A DNA stretch of 64,000 nucleotides from positions 138,061,422 to 138,125,421 of the forward strand of contig OY754329.1 in NCBI GenBank assembly GCA_963573305.1, in the 5' to 3' direction. The stretch is from Pyrrhosoma nymphula. Lineage: Eukaryota > Arthropoda > Insecta > Odonata > Coenagrionidae. Positions 22,501 through 34,850 of the stretch are shown here, piece after piece. The notes below the pieces were generated by a model. It was not told the DNA's origin, made no database searches, and was given only the letters and a program-made list of their open reading frames with translations. The position numbers and the translations under genes are program-made. Positions within the stretch are counted from its first letter, which is position 1, and every line of letters starts with the position of its first letter.

Positions 22501-24950
22501 AGGATGACAGCCGGGATGAAAAAGAGATGAATTTAAGATCTGGGAGAACGAATGAACTAGCATGAGGAAGGAGACGTTTTAAGATGGATTAGGAGATTAG
22601 AAAAAGTCGATAAAATCCTACACTAAACAGCTTGATGTATTGAATATCCAGCTCAAATCTTTATGGTTCTCTTGAATTTAGTGCCTCTCTAATCCGTTGT
22701 TTTCTTTGCGTATTCTCATTCCGTTTTCATCGCCACACCATTCCTGCTTCTCTTTAGTTGAGTAGATTTAATTTCCATTGTTTTCCCTCCGTTTTACAAC
22801 CCTTTATTCCACAACGCCCACTTTCTGAATTCCCTTCGGGAAGGAGGGGAAGGTTAAAACCCGATTGCTAGGAAATGGAACTCGCTTGTAGGGAAACACA
22901 AACCGCTTTCGCACGGGGTCCCTTCAGTTGATTGACGTTCCCTCTCTTTTCACTCTCGAAGGCAGCGGCGAAGAGCCGGTCCTTAATTGGGCCCGACCCA
23001 CCCCTCACCCAACCCTTGCCACCGCCGCACCCTTTCATTTGTTCTCTTCTCCACCTGCAGCCCGACACGATATCGATTAATTCAACACTCGCTGGAATCC
23101 TCCCGATTTATCTGTTCTGATCTTCCCAAGTCCTTACTCTCACTCATTTCATTTTTCAGAGGTTCGAATTCGAACAGTTTTTGTCGCGAAAGTCCGATTT
23201 TGAGTTCACTTACAACGTGAAGCAGAAATCTCCAACCCATTGGTACACGATCAGTTGTATCCATGGATAAGATGATCGGCCTTTTTTAATATTCACGTCT
23301 GTAATGATTTGTGAACTCTGGTTCAAATACATAGAATAAGGTCGTTTATGCCTTTTTGGTATTCACGAAATCAGTATTAATATAAAAACTCATATACCTT
23401 AATTCTAAGCTAACAATAACTGCAAGTTCAAATTTAAGTTAACCAATAGATTTTCTGATGTCAACGTGTTTTCTTGTAGTCGTGGGTTTTTTACACGAAG
23501 GTGAATTTTTGCCTTATATGTTTGTAACAATATGTGCGATCAACTCTGGGTTATGTTGAAGTTTATTTTATTTAATTTTCATGTATTGGAGTTTTCCATA
23601 TCGGCTTCTTAAGGTTCGTAAAGTTTAAAAGTATTGCCTGAGCCTTTTTAGTTTTAGAAACAAAAAGGGTAATTTTTACCAAACGTCTGCTTGGTTTTGC
23701 ATTCTGAAGTTATATCATGGAATGGTCATCGTCAATTGTCCGTGAAAATACACTCGAACTTGCATTCAATGTTAACGGAGAATACTTTCAGTATTTACTG
23801 AAAATAATCAGTACATTTTCCAACAGAACTTTAGGCAATTTACCACTATTTAAATAATAATTTATTTTATTTTATCGTTTTGTGGATATTGACCTTTTCA
23901 CTACTGCTTTAGTTTCATGCAATTCTAGAATTTTTTTTCCATTTTAATTGCAGGAAGTTCTTCCTCATCTCTACGCGCGAAGCGCTGCATAGATCATTCA
24001 AAGTTTCAGAATTTTAGCTGCGGCTGGGTATGCATCAACGGTCTCCCGTGTGAAATCTGCGAAACACCTATTGAAACGGATTGATTAACAACTTTTACTT
24101 CAACAGGAGAATTTTCTCCGTCTAGCTGGAATTAAAAAAAGGTAAAAAAATTCAAAATTATTAAAATATTTCACTTTTTTGTATTATTTATTTTAATGTG
24201 TTTCCGCCGTCTTTGACTTCAGCCCTTATTTTTCCAGCTGTATCAATATTAGGAAAATATTTTGCTTATCGAACACGTCTGAAGTTGACGCGTTCGTCTG
24301 GAGTGGACGTATTCATCTCCCTATCCCCAACGATATCATCGAGCGCACATAAACAATGTGCATTACTTGATTTGTTTAAAACTATAGAACGGAAGTTCTA
24401 TTTGGAAGTCCAAGGAGGTAGTTCATATCCATTTCCTTGAGCGCGAACTTGGAGAGGAGTACATATTTTATAATAGAAGTGGTTAGATGAATAGCTGCGA
24501 TATCGTTTTGGGTAGTTGCCGGTGTCATAGCTGCTCCTGGGCACGTTGGTAATTAAGTGTGACGTTCCTTTATCTCAGCATTCTTGGACTACCCTGTTAA
24601 AATCATGAGAAATGCTCGTGAAAATTGAATCAATTAATGCAACCTTCGAAATCTTAATTAAAATCTGAAAGGAGCCTTGTAAGTAATTTGTGGATTCAAA
24701 ATTACATCTTAAAGGTCTTAAGATGTTGTACCATCGCTGAATTCATTACCTTACCTGGAGTAATATTCGTAAATTAGTTTCCAATTTAGTTTTCTGTCTG
24801 ATTTAGAAACTAAGGCCCGGCCCGGTTATCTGCGGTCAATCCCACGGAATGATAAATGTTGGAGGTAAACCATCAATAAAATTCATGCCAATGAATCCGA
24901 TGACATTAACAAAACCCACAGCTGCAGTTTAACCCAGTAATCATGAAGAC
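22501..24950. other. Non-coding stretch
   Basis: No gene is recognised. A C-rich patch (22900-23070) has open frames on both strands but no domain. A 14-bp palindrome (GTTCGAATTCGAAC) lies at 23162-23175. The rest is AT-rich. Confidence 0.5.
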
Positions 24951-24952
24951 TA

Positions 24953-24996
24953 TAATATCAAAATATTTACATTAAATGTAATATCAAAATATTTAC
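24953..24996 (+). repeat. 18-bp perfect direct repeat
   Basis: TAATATCAAAATATTTAC occurs at 24953-24970 and again at 24979-24996, with an 8-base spacer. It directly abuts the hairpin at 24996-25028. Confidence 0.85.
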
Positions 24997-25028
24997 CTTT
25001 GATCCGGCGTTGTAAACCGGGTCAAAGG
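24996..25028. repeat. 12-bp hairpin
   Basis: CCTTTGATCCGG pairs with CCGGGTCAAAGG across a 9-base loop, with one G-U pair. No U-tract or gene end adjoins it, so a terminator role is not supported. Confidence 0.7.
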
Positions 25029-25029
25029 A

Positions 25030-25885
25030 TTTTAATGGATTATGTAAATGCGTGCATGCATAGAGAGATTATTTAAAAAGTGTTTAATTTTAAAAAAAGT
25101 TTAAAAGTTTCAAGAGCAAGGACCTGCTGCAAACGCTGGTTAGTTTGTTAATAAAAACTCTCTATGCTGCAAATTAACTATGTGGCCTGTCGAGCAACCT
25201 ATTCATTCATTCTCAATGAAAGCTATTGTGGCTTCTAATCTTTTGCACAAAATTTCCACTTTAAAAAACTAACCGTCCTTTAGTATATTTCCCTAGTTTA
25301 ATGCACTTAATTTAATAGTCATATGTATGCTGTGATTCGTAAAATGCTCTATATGTTGTCGAAAATAGATTGACTCTGAACTTTCTGAAGTCCAATTGCC
25401 ATCAATGAAAACTTCCTGTTCAACAGTAAGTTCAATTTTTTTATGTTAACGGTGGCGTTTAAGATCGCCTGAAAGCGTCAACCGTGAATGTAGACTTCAA
25501 AATCAAGTTTAAACCGATCCCAATTGAACACGTTCACGGTTTTCAGTTGACGCCTGTACGTGCGCTGTAAGTGGCTTGAATATAGTTTTTCATTTTTCAG
25601 ACTTGTCTTCTTGAATTTATCCTATTTCCACGTTCTTGTACGCCAGGTACAATTGGCTGATATTATTATGATGTTGATCATAGCAGCGTACTTATTTCCA
25701 TCCTTTATGCTTAAAACGTGTATGTGTTCGTCTCAATGTTCACATTTACAGCGGTGGATGTTTACATGAGTCTGTGCTGCCGAAGATAAACGAATATAGA
25801 ACCACGGTTGCTGACGCAGATCCAGCGATCGTAAACCTAAACCGTGAGCGTGACATTGATTCACTGTAAACTTTCTCCATACTTC
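25030..25885. other. Non-coding stretch
   Basis: AT-rich sequence without a recognisable gene. Short + strand frames at 25560-25769 have hydrophobic but unidentifiable translations. Confidence 0.5.
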
Positions 25886-25887
25886 TC

Positions 25888-26335
25888 ATTCTCACATTCT
25901 CTTACTTACCCTTCCCCGCTTGTCCAACATACTTCCCTCTATCACAGCCTTAAGCAACCCTTCGCCCCTCATGAACTCTTCCAACCACCTACTCTGCCTC
26001 TTCCCATTCTCATCCAGAAGCTTCCTTTCCTCACCAACCTCACCAAGTACTTCCACTTTAGTCTTCCTTTCCGTCGACCGTACCTTCTCCTTCCTCCTCC
26101 ACACCCACATCTCGAAAGCCTGCAGCCTATACTCGTCTTCTCTTCTCAGACTCCACGTTTCCGCCCCATACAACGTTACACTCCATATCAAGCTCTGCAC
26201 CAAACACTTCTTTATATCCTTACCCAAGATCCCTACCATTAGCTCCTTCCTATTACTGGACGCTTCTTTCGATAGCGCAATTCTCCTAATATCTTTGCAA
26301 CTATGCCAATTTTCATCTAGCGTACAACCCAAGTA
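25888..26335 (-). mobile_element. LINE 3' fragment related to the 2.4-5.3 kb element
   Basis: A continuous 146-codon frame on the - strand (26332-25892) carries the post-RT region: SCKDIRRIALSKEA, LVQSLIWSVTLYGAETWSL, FEMWVWRRKEKVRSTERKTK, EERKLLDENGKRQSRWLEE and RGEGLLKAVIEG, then DKRGRVSKR. Most residues match the corresponding part of the 2.4-5.3 kb copy (4760-5170), so the two belong to one family. This piece keeps an open frame over a region where the longer copy has a stop. Both ends are truncated and no RT palm is present. The two long + strand frames over the same bases are antisense shadows. Confidence 0.85.
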
Positions 26336-26339
26336 ATTG

Positions 26340-28560
26340 AAAAGCTAAAATAACAATAACAAACAAATAAATTAATAAACAAATACATAGTAATATATTG
26401 TGCATATTGAACATGTATTAAAGTAACAGTTCAGTCATGGAGACTATGTATAGGTCTACATTGAGGGTGTTAAAAGTCCTTCATTGACTGGGTATATTTA
26501 TCAATGAGTCTCATGCACTTGAGCTTTGTTCACTGGGGTAAATTATGTACTATTTGGCATTTAAACCTACCTCGCGTCGGCGGCATGAAATCTGCCCCGA
26601 ATTACTATCCTCCGAAATTGGTATAAAATATTGTACACAGTATTTGTTTTCCGTAGTTTTCTTTATGATACAAGTGAGCCTGCATTTAAATTTTCAAATG
26701 CCTCTGACTGACAAGTATTTCTGATATCGTATTAACAGAGCTACAATTCATTTAACTTTGATTTAAATTCCATTTTTCAGCCGCGCATGCTCATTACTGG
26801 GGATGGAAATTCGGGGCCAACTTAAAGTGCGTTTAAGGACCCCATATACCAGGAGCGTATTCATTATGAGAAGTAGAAAGGGAGATATAGTAAATTTCTC
26901 CTATGTTATCCTCACAACTGCCCAGTACCCTTTCAATGAATCCTTATATGCGATTAGCTTGACCACTTTACATACATTTTTCCCTCACGACTGATAGTGA
27001 ATTAGACTAACATCAAGTATTGAGCTCTAACTAACTGTCTCTGTAAAGTACAAGGTATATATCGCAAGAGTAAAAGGATGGACACCGTATTGCACGTGAA
27101 AGCTCCTTTAACACACTATATTACTATACTATATATATACTACTTAACAGTATATTAAGTAAACTACCGAAAATATTACGATAGTATGTTTAACGGTTAG
27201 CTCATGCTTGATGAGGAAGTGCAGTATATCAAGTAGTGTATTATATGTAATGAGGAGAGTTGTTCTCTTTACAGAAATTCATCATCATAAATTAATGGCT
27301 ACTACAGTGATATTTTTCCCATTGGTCTTAAATTGATGGAACCGAAACGAATACACCCTCTTTCGAATTAAATTCATGGAATCGTTCTTGTAAGTCCGAA
27401 CGAGCTATGTATGGCCTCAATGTGGACCCCTTAAGGATCGACTTGGGGATATAAACGGCACCAAGGGACTAACTGTGGTGGGGACTATTGGATTCCGCAT
27501 TGGGCAATTTCTTTCGAACGGCAATATGTTCCATTGATCGAACGATCGTTCCAGACGCTAAAAATGGACGAGAAAGAGCAAAATTGGGCCCTGGTCGTTT
27601 ATAGGCTTTATTGTGTTGACTTCGCCTGTGAAGGTCATCGTTTGGCTGGTAAAAAATAGGTTCGGGCGGAAAATGTGGCAGAGTGGATGAAGTTGATCAA
27701 ATATTTTTATTTTGGCTTACAAGGAGACCTCGCGGGAATGATTTTAACAGCCACGAAAAAAAACTTTTTTATGTATATTGTACGGGTGACGAGTTTTGGG
27801 TCCATGAGCTTGGTTCGAGAGAAATAAATTATAAGAAAAAATTCCACGCCTAATATTATCAGTAATTTATACGTTCCGAGTGAAATACACCATGGTCTGG
27901 AGGCAATTTCAGGAGTTCGTATTTTGAAGCGTCCCAGAATCGTGCCCCTCTTGCGAGTAGTTTTTTCTTATATAATGATTTGGAGTAATTTGTAAACTAA
28001 TTGCAACAATTGCTCCGTTTGATGTAATTTAACGTTTTTAAAAATGTTCAACTTTTTTGATTTTACGTAGAGTGTTCCTGTAAAATAGTTTTATCATTGG
28101 AATCCATTAGCTAAGCAAAATTCGAGGGCTCAGGATATAAGCCATTTAAGAATGACACTAAATTGAGAGGGAAACTTGTAACATGTTAATGATAATTACG
28201 ATTTTGCTGCAAAACCCCTCAGAAGAAAAGGACGAAGCTCGACTACATTAGAGGCGATTAATTTTAATAGTTTTCATTATAATTGTAACAGCTTATCGTT
28301 TTGTTCAAAATTTGAGATCAGCAAAATGGATTGAGAGAAAATGGATTAATTCGGAGCCAAATACGACCTTTTGAAATGGAGGAAAACGTTGTACCTTAGT
28401 GAATTCACAAACCCAGCAAGAAAAGAAAAAAATAAAACAGCCTGTCGCCCATATAAATTTAAAGAGATAAATACATGAAGTGACACATATATGAAAAGAG
28501 TCGCACATAACCACGGAGGAGGACTCCTTTCATCAGTGATTAAACCGAATATTGCTTTTC
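26340..28560. other. AT-rich stretch without genes
   Basis: No coding sequence is recognised. An ATA-rich, partly self-complementary region lies at 27110-27250. A - strand frame at 28305-28514 shows a hydrophobic cysteine/phenylalanine-rich translation with no identifiable domain. Confidence 0.5.
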
Positions 28561-28564
28561 AGCA

Positions 28565-29000
28565 GCTCTCCGTTCCACTCTCCTCTCTGGCAACCGCTTC
28601 ATTCCTGCATATTTTTTTACTTTGACGTCCTTCATGATTTTCTTGATGCATTCTATTCTTGCTCTACCTCTATAGTTCTTCCATTTAATCCTCCTTCCAA
28701 AACTGTTTTCAGTATGCTGTTATGTCGCAAAATGTGTCCTATGAGTTTGTCTCTCGTTCTTGAGCCCCATAGGTTTTTCTCTTTTTCTTCTGAGTTTTAA
28801 TTATGCTTCTTTTCTCTCCAGCTCTTCGTAGGATTTATTCGTTAGTGATTCTCTCCGTCCATTTAATCTTCACCATTTCTCGGTAACACCACATCTCCAT
28901 TGCTTCCAATCTCCTTTGCTCTGCAGCTGTTATTGTCCATGTTTCATGTACTATTATACTATATGTAAGTATCGTCTTACCGCCCCCCCCCCCAGTGTGA
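28565..29000 (-). mobile_element. LINE 3' fragment
   Basis: Read on the - strand, the frame to about 28840 gives HETWTITAAEQRRLEAME, then MWCYREMVKIKWTERITNE. A second frame gives RDKLIGHILRHNSILKTVLEG, and a third gives YRGRARIECIKKIM, then KDVKVKKYAGMKRLPE, then VERRAAEKQYS near 28565. This is the ordered C-terminal part of a LINE protein with at least two frameshifts. It is the same subfamily as 11879-12070. The 5' edge coincides with a poly-C/G tract at 28983-28993. Confidence 0.78.
28983..28993. repeat. Poly-C tract (11 C)
   Basis: An uninterrupted C run (G on the - strand) located at the 5' truncation edge of the LINE fragment. Confidence 0.9.
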
Positions 29001-29019
29001 CACCCACATATATACATTC

Positions 29020-32000
29020 AACCTCAAACTCTCAAAGCCCGCATCATACACGGACTCTTTCACTCCTCCGACACAAGAGACAAGCAAGAGTATTGTGCGC
29101 CACAAGCTAGGTGGTCCGCTTCTTGCCGAATATAACGAATAGCTGCACGCTGCCCTTTCGCCTTGGGCAGCCTCTGCTTCTGCTGCATTATACCCGGCGG
29201 TTCTGCCATCACTTTCTGGTCATTTAAGATACATAGTAATCGGGAGTATAACCATGTGAGCAAAAGCTCACACTCTGACTCACAACTCACACGTATTTAG
29301 CTCTAGTTTCAATGAAGAAACATGATGCAGACTAAACAGATGGAGAGAATCCGCATTGTAAAGTTTGGGAGGAAAACAGTTTAAGGAAGATGCTGTAAAG
29401 TAGAAAAAATACTTGAATTCATTTCAGTGTTTTAATCTAGGTACTTCTCTGCGACAAGTCGGCATTATCTCGAACAAGTTAACACTACTGCGGGAATAAT
29501 CGCAATAATTTACTTATCGGTGTCAACGGCTTCGGAAAAGGAATGTTCAATCCCTTGTACCAGTGTATTATCTTGGCTGTGATGTTTTTCTTTGAATACT
29601 TATTTATGAGGTAATAGGAGCTAGGGGAGTGTGCATATTTTCTAGCCGCATATACATTCACAAGCTAAAGTCATATCTTACGAATAGTGATATATTATAC
29701 TCATATTTGATGGCCGAAGTGACTGGCATTATCATTCATCTGTTATATCTGTCAATGATAAATGTAGCAATTCACAGAGATCACAGAGACTGGGGAAGTA
29801 TTTTCTCTCTGTATTTAAAATTCACGAGGTAAAATCATATATTTCTGTTTTAGGCCCATATTTGATCGTCGAAGTAACTGGGAGTATCATTCAGTTGTGA
29901 TACGCCTATCTGCGAATATTTTTGCTACTTTATGTTTCTGTTATTTTAAAAATATATTTTATCTTTCGTCAACCGATTCCGAAATTGGGAATCATTGCTC
30001 AAGCGACTCGAGCGCATTCCACTGTAAAACTGCCTCTCGCGTGCGTGTCTAATTAGGGCGCTCATCGCGATGGCAATCGGCCGCAAGAATTTATGCTCCC
30101 CAAGTAGGCGCCACGGTCCCACACCTCATTTCGGCCCACGCACACGTACCTACGTACTTAAATCCATCCGCGGCCATAATTCGGAGATCCGCTTTGTCAC
30201 TCCCTTGCGGTCGCATTAACATCCCTGCTAACACGCCTCTCCTCGCCGTACGAACGTACTCTCTTGCGTGTGAATGAAGCGCTGAATACCTAACCGAATT
30301 GATTAAAAGAGTACTTAAATCAAGCAATGTTGTAATTAGAGTTCTCCCGATACATATCGGCCGATGCCGATCCTACTTCGCCTTTGGGTAGTGTCCATAC
30401 AATGCGATCGGAATGTTATCAGTTTTTGTTTACTCAACGTCCACGCACTTAGGCTTGAGGTTCGTTTCATTGTAGATAACATATTTTTCATGTTCACGAG
30501 ATATCATTCATTAATATAAATTTGCGGAGATATTAAACTTAGGCAGTTTGAGATATCTTTGCTTGACCAAATATCCTTTCTAGATGTTTCATTTTCTTTA
30601 TCGGAATTACCAGTTATATTTTTCTATATAGTAGTATGTGATTCTCAAACAATTATCACGCGTACAGATAAAATTCGTTTTCCATTTTTTTATTTTACTA
30701 ACTCGACTATGGCTCATCTCTTATATTTTATTTTGACGGGGCCAAATTTTCGAATTGATGAATCGATATATTGTCCCAGCGGGAGGAGGAGTTTTCTTTG
30801 CCACAGGATCAGGAAAGACACGTTCGATCAAATATTTTCTGCCACGCCCTTATGCTATCAGTTCCAAAGTTGTGAACTTAGATTTGCTGTAGCAGTATTG
30901 TATATCTGGAAACCTTGAAGATGTTGTCTTTCCAAATGGCCAGAGAAACCTCTTTTGATAACGGCAAACTGATTCTCAGTATTGTGGCTCCCTGTGGACT
31001 CTAGGGCGCTGTGTTTATTTGATATGGTACATATTTCAGGCGGGAAAGTGATTTCCCGTAATGGGACTCCCAATCAAAAGCTTGTTTCAGTTCCTTATCT
31101 GCGCCAGACCGTAAATGGCGGTGAGGCAGGAGGCAAATTACATTTCTCCAGAGAGATTCCACGAAACCCGGTTTCAGTTAGGAATGGTATATTCGTCTCG
31201 TAATTCGAATTTTGGGAATTCACCAGCGCGATAAGTGAATTTACTCATAAATCCATTGTAAGGTAGACATCGTTGAAAAAAAATCACGTCTTGTTAAATA
31301 AAATACGTATTTCGTAATTTGCTTTGTTGTTACGTTTCCATTGAATAATTTTCTAAAGCCATCGGAAATACATACACATATGTACTAACCATAAAATCAT
31401 TCCCTTTCGGGGTTGGCAAAATTAGAAAACAATTTAGTGGGAAGGACGACACTTAAGTGCGTGCAGTTTTCGGATATAATATTAAATATACACCCTATAA
31501 TATTAATATAGACCGAAGTGGTCGGAAGAACGAAAACAAGCCCACTTGGAAAGAATGAAAGCCTATTGGAGAAACGAGAAGAACCCGAAGAAATCTTGAT
31601 TGAGTTGTTTGCTTAACGTCTTCCATTATTGGGAGAATACGCTAATAATAATAATATATACCCTGGCGAAGATAGAGAATATCGTATCCTCATCAAAATA
31701 AATGTCGGGTTTTGAAGAATTATATTTTGTCTTCAATGCTACGCAAGATATGGGAATTGGCTTATTATTATAATTTATTTTTATATATACTAAATTATAT
31801 TGGCGAACATCGATCTTTAAGTAGGGAATTAGAGAGGAAAAGAGTAGAAAAAGGGTGAGTTGGGGGGAAGGGGTGGCTTTGGAAGGAAGGGTGGCCTTAT
31901 AGAATGATTGGGGAAGGGTAATGATTAATCTTTATCTTTTGCACGGTAATGAAAGTGCTCTAATGGCCAACTTCTTCGGAGTTTTATGTGAAATTGTTTT

Positions 32001-34250
32001 TTATTTCGCCTTCAAGAAAGGATATTTACTTAAATCAAGTCTGTTTTCAAAATCTGCCAATTTTGTGCGTTAGATCGTGCGATATTATCGTAAAACTTCT
32101 AAAAAAGTTAAATATATGAATTTTACGTTTGCACGAGCCTGGAAAAGTTTTTTTTGCTTTATCCTTTGTAAAAGGCTCAGGCATTTCGGTAGTTTGGGGT
32201 GTCTTTCTGCAAATACTGAATTTGTTGCAAAATATTCAATCCGTTCCACTTTTCTGTTACCGTCACTTTAAAAATTTTAGCTGTCGGTTTTCATGACTCT
32301 GAATTTGTCAGCCACTTTATTTTTCTTTATAGGCAGGTGAAATAGTAGGTGCAAGGTGAAAAGCCAGTTAGTACATACATTAAAATCATCTATTAATTTC
32401 GCCTCAGTCCCTGGAATTGTGCAATACAGTGACCATGTTCTAATGGACTTCATTCCGTTCTTAAAGATAGTCAACAAAATAGTTGTTGTGATGTTACAGT
32501 AAGAATTTAGTGTACTATTTCGACACCGAAGGGCAAAATTAATGAAAGTGAGACCCTTTTTGTGGCATCGTTGGACAAACGCCATGCTACGAGCTGTGTA
32601 CATTTACAAAGAAACTTAGTGAAACTCTTAGATTGAGAAAAATACGGAGACGTGACGTACAATCTAGTTTGAAGAGAAAAGACAATTAAGCATGTAGTAA
32701 TACACGTATTCCACCTTAGGTTTTTTTTAATAATGAAGTTATTTCAAAATATAAATGTTTTCCATTATATTCAAATACCAAATTTTGACCTTTTTTGCTT
32801 CAGAGAATGTAAGCCCCAACTCAAAATTTGCCCTCCATAGGCAAAAGCAAAATATTTAGCGCATTACAAGAAGTAATCGGCAATGCTTGAAAGACCCTCA
32901 CTTTGGAAGCAAATGGGAAAAAGTTTGTATTTCTTGAAGTTGCCTAATGTTCATCCTTTTTCACCGAAATAAATTTCAATTTCACGGCTGGATTCCCCGG
33001 TCGTCTTTTCCTCCTCTTTTATAATCCAGTCCCCTGATGGAAAGAGGACACACGCTACTGTGCCCAAAAAGGGTGGGAATGAAAAGAAAGCGTTTGGAAC
33101 ACGAAGCTGTTATGGTTCGAGAAAAGTTGTTCGAAAAGAAAGATGTTCGCTAAAATTTATTTGTAAAAACGTTGAGTCCTGTATTTGCTGAAGCAGCCAT
33201 ATTGATTGTTTACGCACTCGAGTCAAGTTGTAACTTTTCCTTTGCGAGTAAATGCAGAGCGTATCATTCATGTTTTAATGCCTCACCCTTTTAACGTATA
33301 TGCGCCTTTAAAATTAGAACGACAACGGGGTTCCAGCCTGGAAACGGCGATGTAACTTTAGCAGGGTTATTCATTTGGACATCGTAACTTCAATAACGAT
33401 GACATGATTGAAATGTGTTCACGTTCGAGCAGATATACGCCTATATTGCGAGCATGACCTTTAGCTGGTGCCGTGTATACACAGTAGGCGGATGGGGGCA
33501 CACTACGACTGTCGGAAATTGTTGGCGTCGGTGGAAAACACTGATCATGGTGAAAAACGAAATATAGCTCTTACATTCGTCTGTTTAATTCAAAAACCTT
33601 TACTTAACCAATAAATGTCAGTGATAAATCGGAAAGAAATACAATTTTGAGTCAAATTTCATAGATTTACCCCCAAATGGCGTTAATCTATGCATTCGTA
33701 TCAATTATTGAGCGTTTGTACGGATGGCATCATAGTTCTCATTTTACGGCCACCATTCCCAGATTAGAGGGTGACATTCCAGAACCGTTTCCTCATTTTG
33801 ACCACCATTTCCCGTCAATATGGGACGCCTTAAAGTGGAGGAAGTTGGGACAGGACATGAGTGGGACGAGGAGAAATATGCGGATGGATACGCGATTTGG
33901 GCGACGGGGCGGCAGACACGAGGCGTGTCTGTTCCTTTACTTCATTCGGCCGACGACGGCGTCGCTTCTGAGTCGGCTATGAGTAAAAGTTTGTTTGGTC
34001 GGGAGGAGCGTTTAACGTGGCAGATCGATGTAAGTCTTCCTCCTGTTTGGAGGAGGAAGTGGTGTTGTTTAAAAGGAGATTTTCGGAGTGTGTCGGTCCT
34101 ACTCTCTCCCTCCATCCTGTTCACTCTCCTATGTCCATCCTGCCCCCACTGTGACACACCCCCTCCTCAAACTTCCCCCTTCCCCTCTTCGGAAAAGAGT
34201 AACGTACCCAGTTTCTAAGTGGATCGTGTGACTAAGGGAATAGTGGGAGG
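29020..34250. other. Long non-coding stretch
   Basis: No gene is recognised over about 5 kb. A GC-richer patch at 29050-29250 has a 76-codon - strand frame without a known domain. Bases 30000-30400 are CpG-rich, with an ATCGGCCGAT palindrome near 30356. An ATA/TAA repeat lies near 31640. Bases 33680-34220 have overlapping + strand frames in two phases over a GC-rich patch but no recognisable protein. Confidence 0.5.
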
Positions 34251-34254
34251 GGGC

Positions 34255-34268
34255 GGGGGGGGGGGGGG
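34255..34268. repeat. Poly-G tract (14 G)
   Basis: 14 consecutive G preceded by GGGAGGGGGC, so the whole run could also form a G-quadruplex. Confidence 0.9.
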
Positions 34269-34504
34269 CAGGCTGGCAGTGGTGGTAGCCTAGTCGGTGA
34301 GTCCAGGGATCCATCCGTGCGTAATCCGATACTTCCGTCCGAAGCTCACACCAGCCGTCCTGTCCTCTCACGTAATAAGGAACGGGGCCCTTCTGCTCTG
34401 TGCCCTTCCTTCCTTTCACTTTTGGTCGGTTCGCAATACATGTGCTATGAAAACACAACTTAAAGACGTAACTTAATTCGGAGGGAATCGGGTTGGTATG
34501 GTAT

Positions 34505-34850
34505 CTTGAAAACTTACAACTGAGGAAACATATTCGGGAAATAACTGGACAAGCTAATCATAAATTGGGATTTGTTAAAAGAGTACTTGGGAATTGCCGC
34601 GATAAAGTTCGGGAAATCAGCTACTTCTTCCATGCTAGACCCCGCATGGATTACGCTGCCAGTATTTGGGATCTTTGTGAGGAAGGCTTAAAATCAGATT
34701 CAGAACGCGTGCAGTGGAGATTAGCAAGATGCATATAAGGCCGATATGATAATATCTTTGGTTTTACAAGCGTTCTGATTGGTTATTGAAAAGAGGAACT
34801 TCTTCATGATCCGTATGCTTAACTACGAAACTACATAAATGAGCGAGATC
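34505..34850 (+). mobile_element. CR1/L2-like LINE fragment (copy B)
   Basis: HIREITGQANHKLGFVKRVL, then CRDKVREISYFFHARPRMDY, AASIWDLCEEGLKSDSERVQ and RRLAR-like sequence match the post-RT thumb region of the - strand copy at 40011-40500 almost residue for residue. The frame stops at 34736 and similarity fades by about 34850. The fragment has lost RT blocks A-C and the 3' UTR. Confidence 0.85.

Noticed and set aside
25844..26336. Two + strand open frames of 132 and 138 codons rich in Ser, Pro and Leu
   Set aside because: They lie antisense to the LINE fragment on the - strand, whose translation carries recognisable LINE motifs.
28506..28540. A - strand CTGATGA followed by an AGGAG/CTCCT hairpin
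   Set aside because: The required GAA string is replaced by GTGG and no other helices form, so hammerhead status is not supported.
33677..34218. Overlapping + strand frames of 101 and 132 codons
   Set aside because: They sit in a GC-rich patch, overlap in two phases and have no recognisable domain or splice context.
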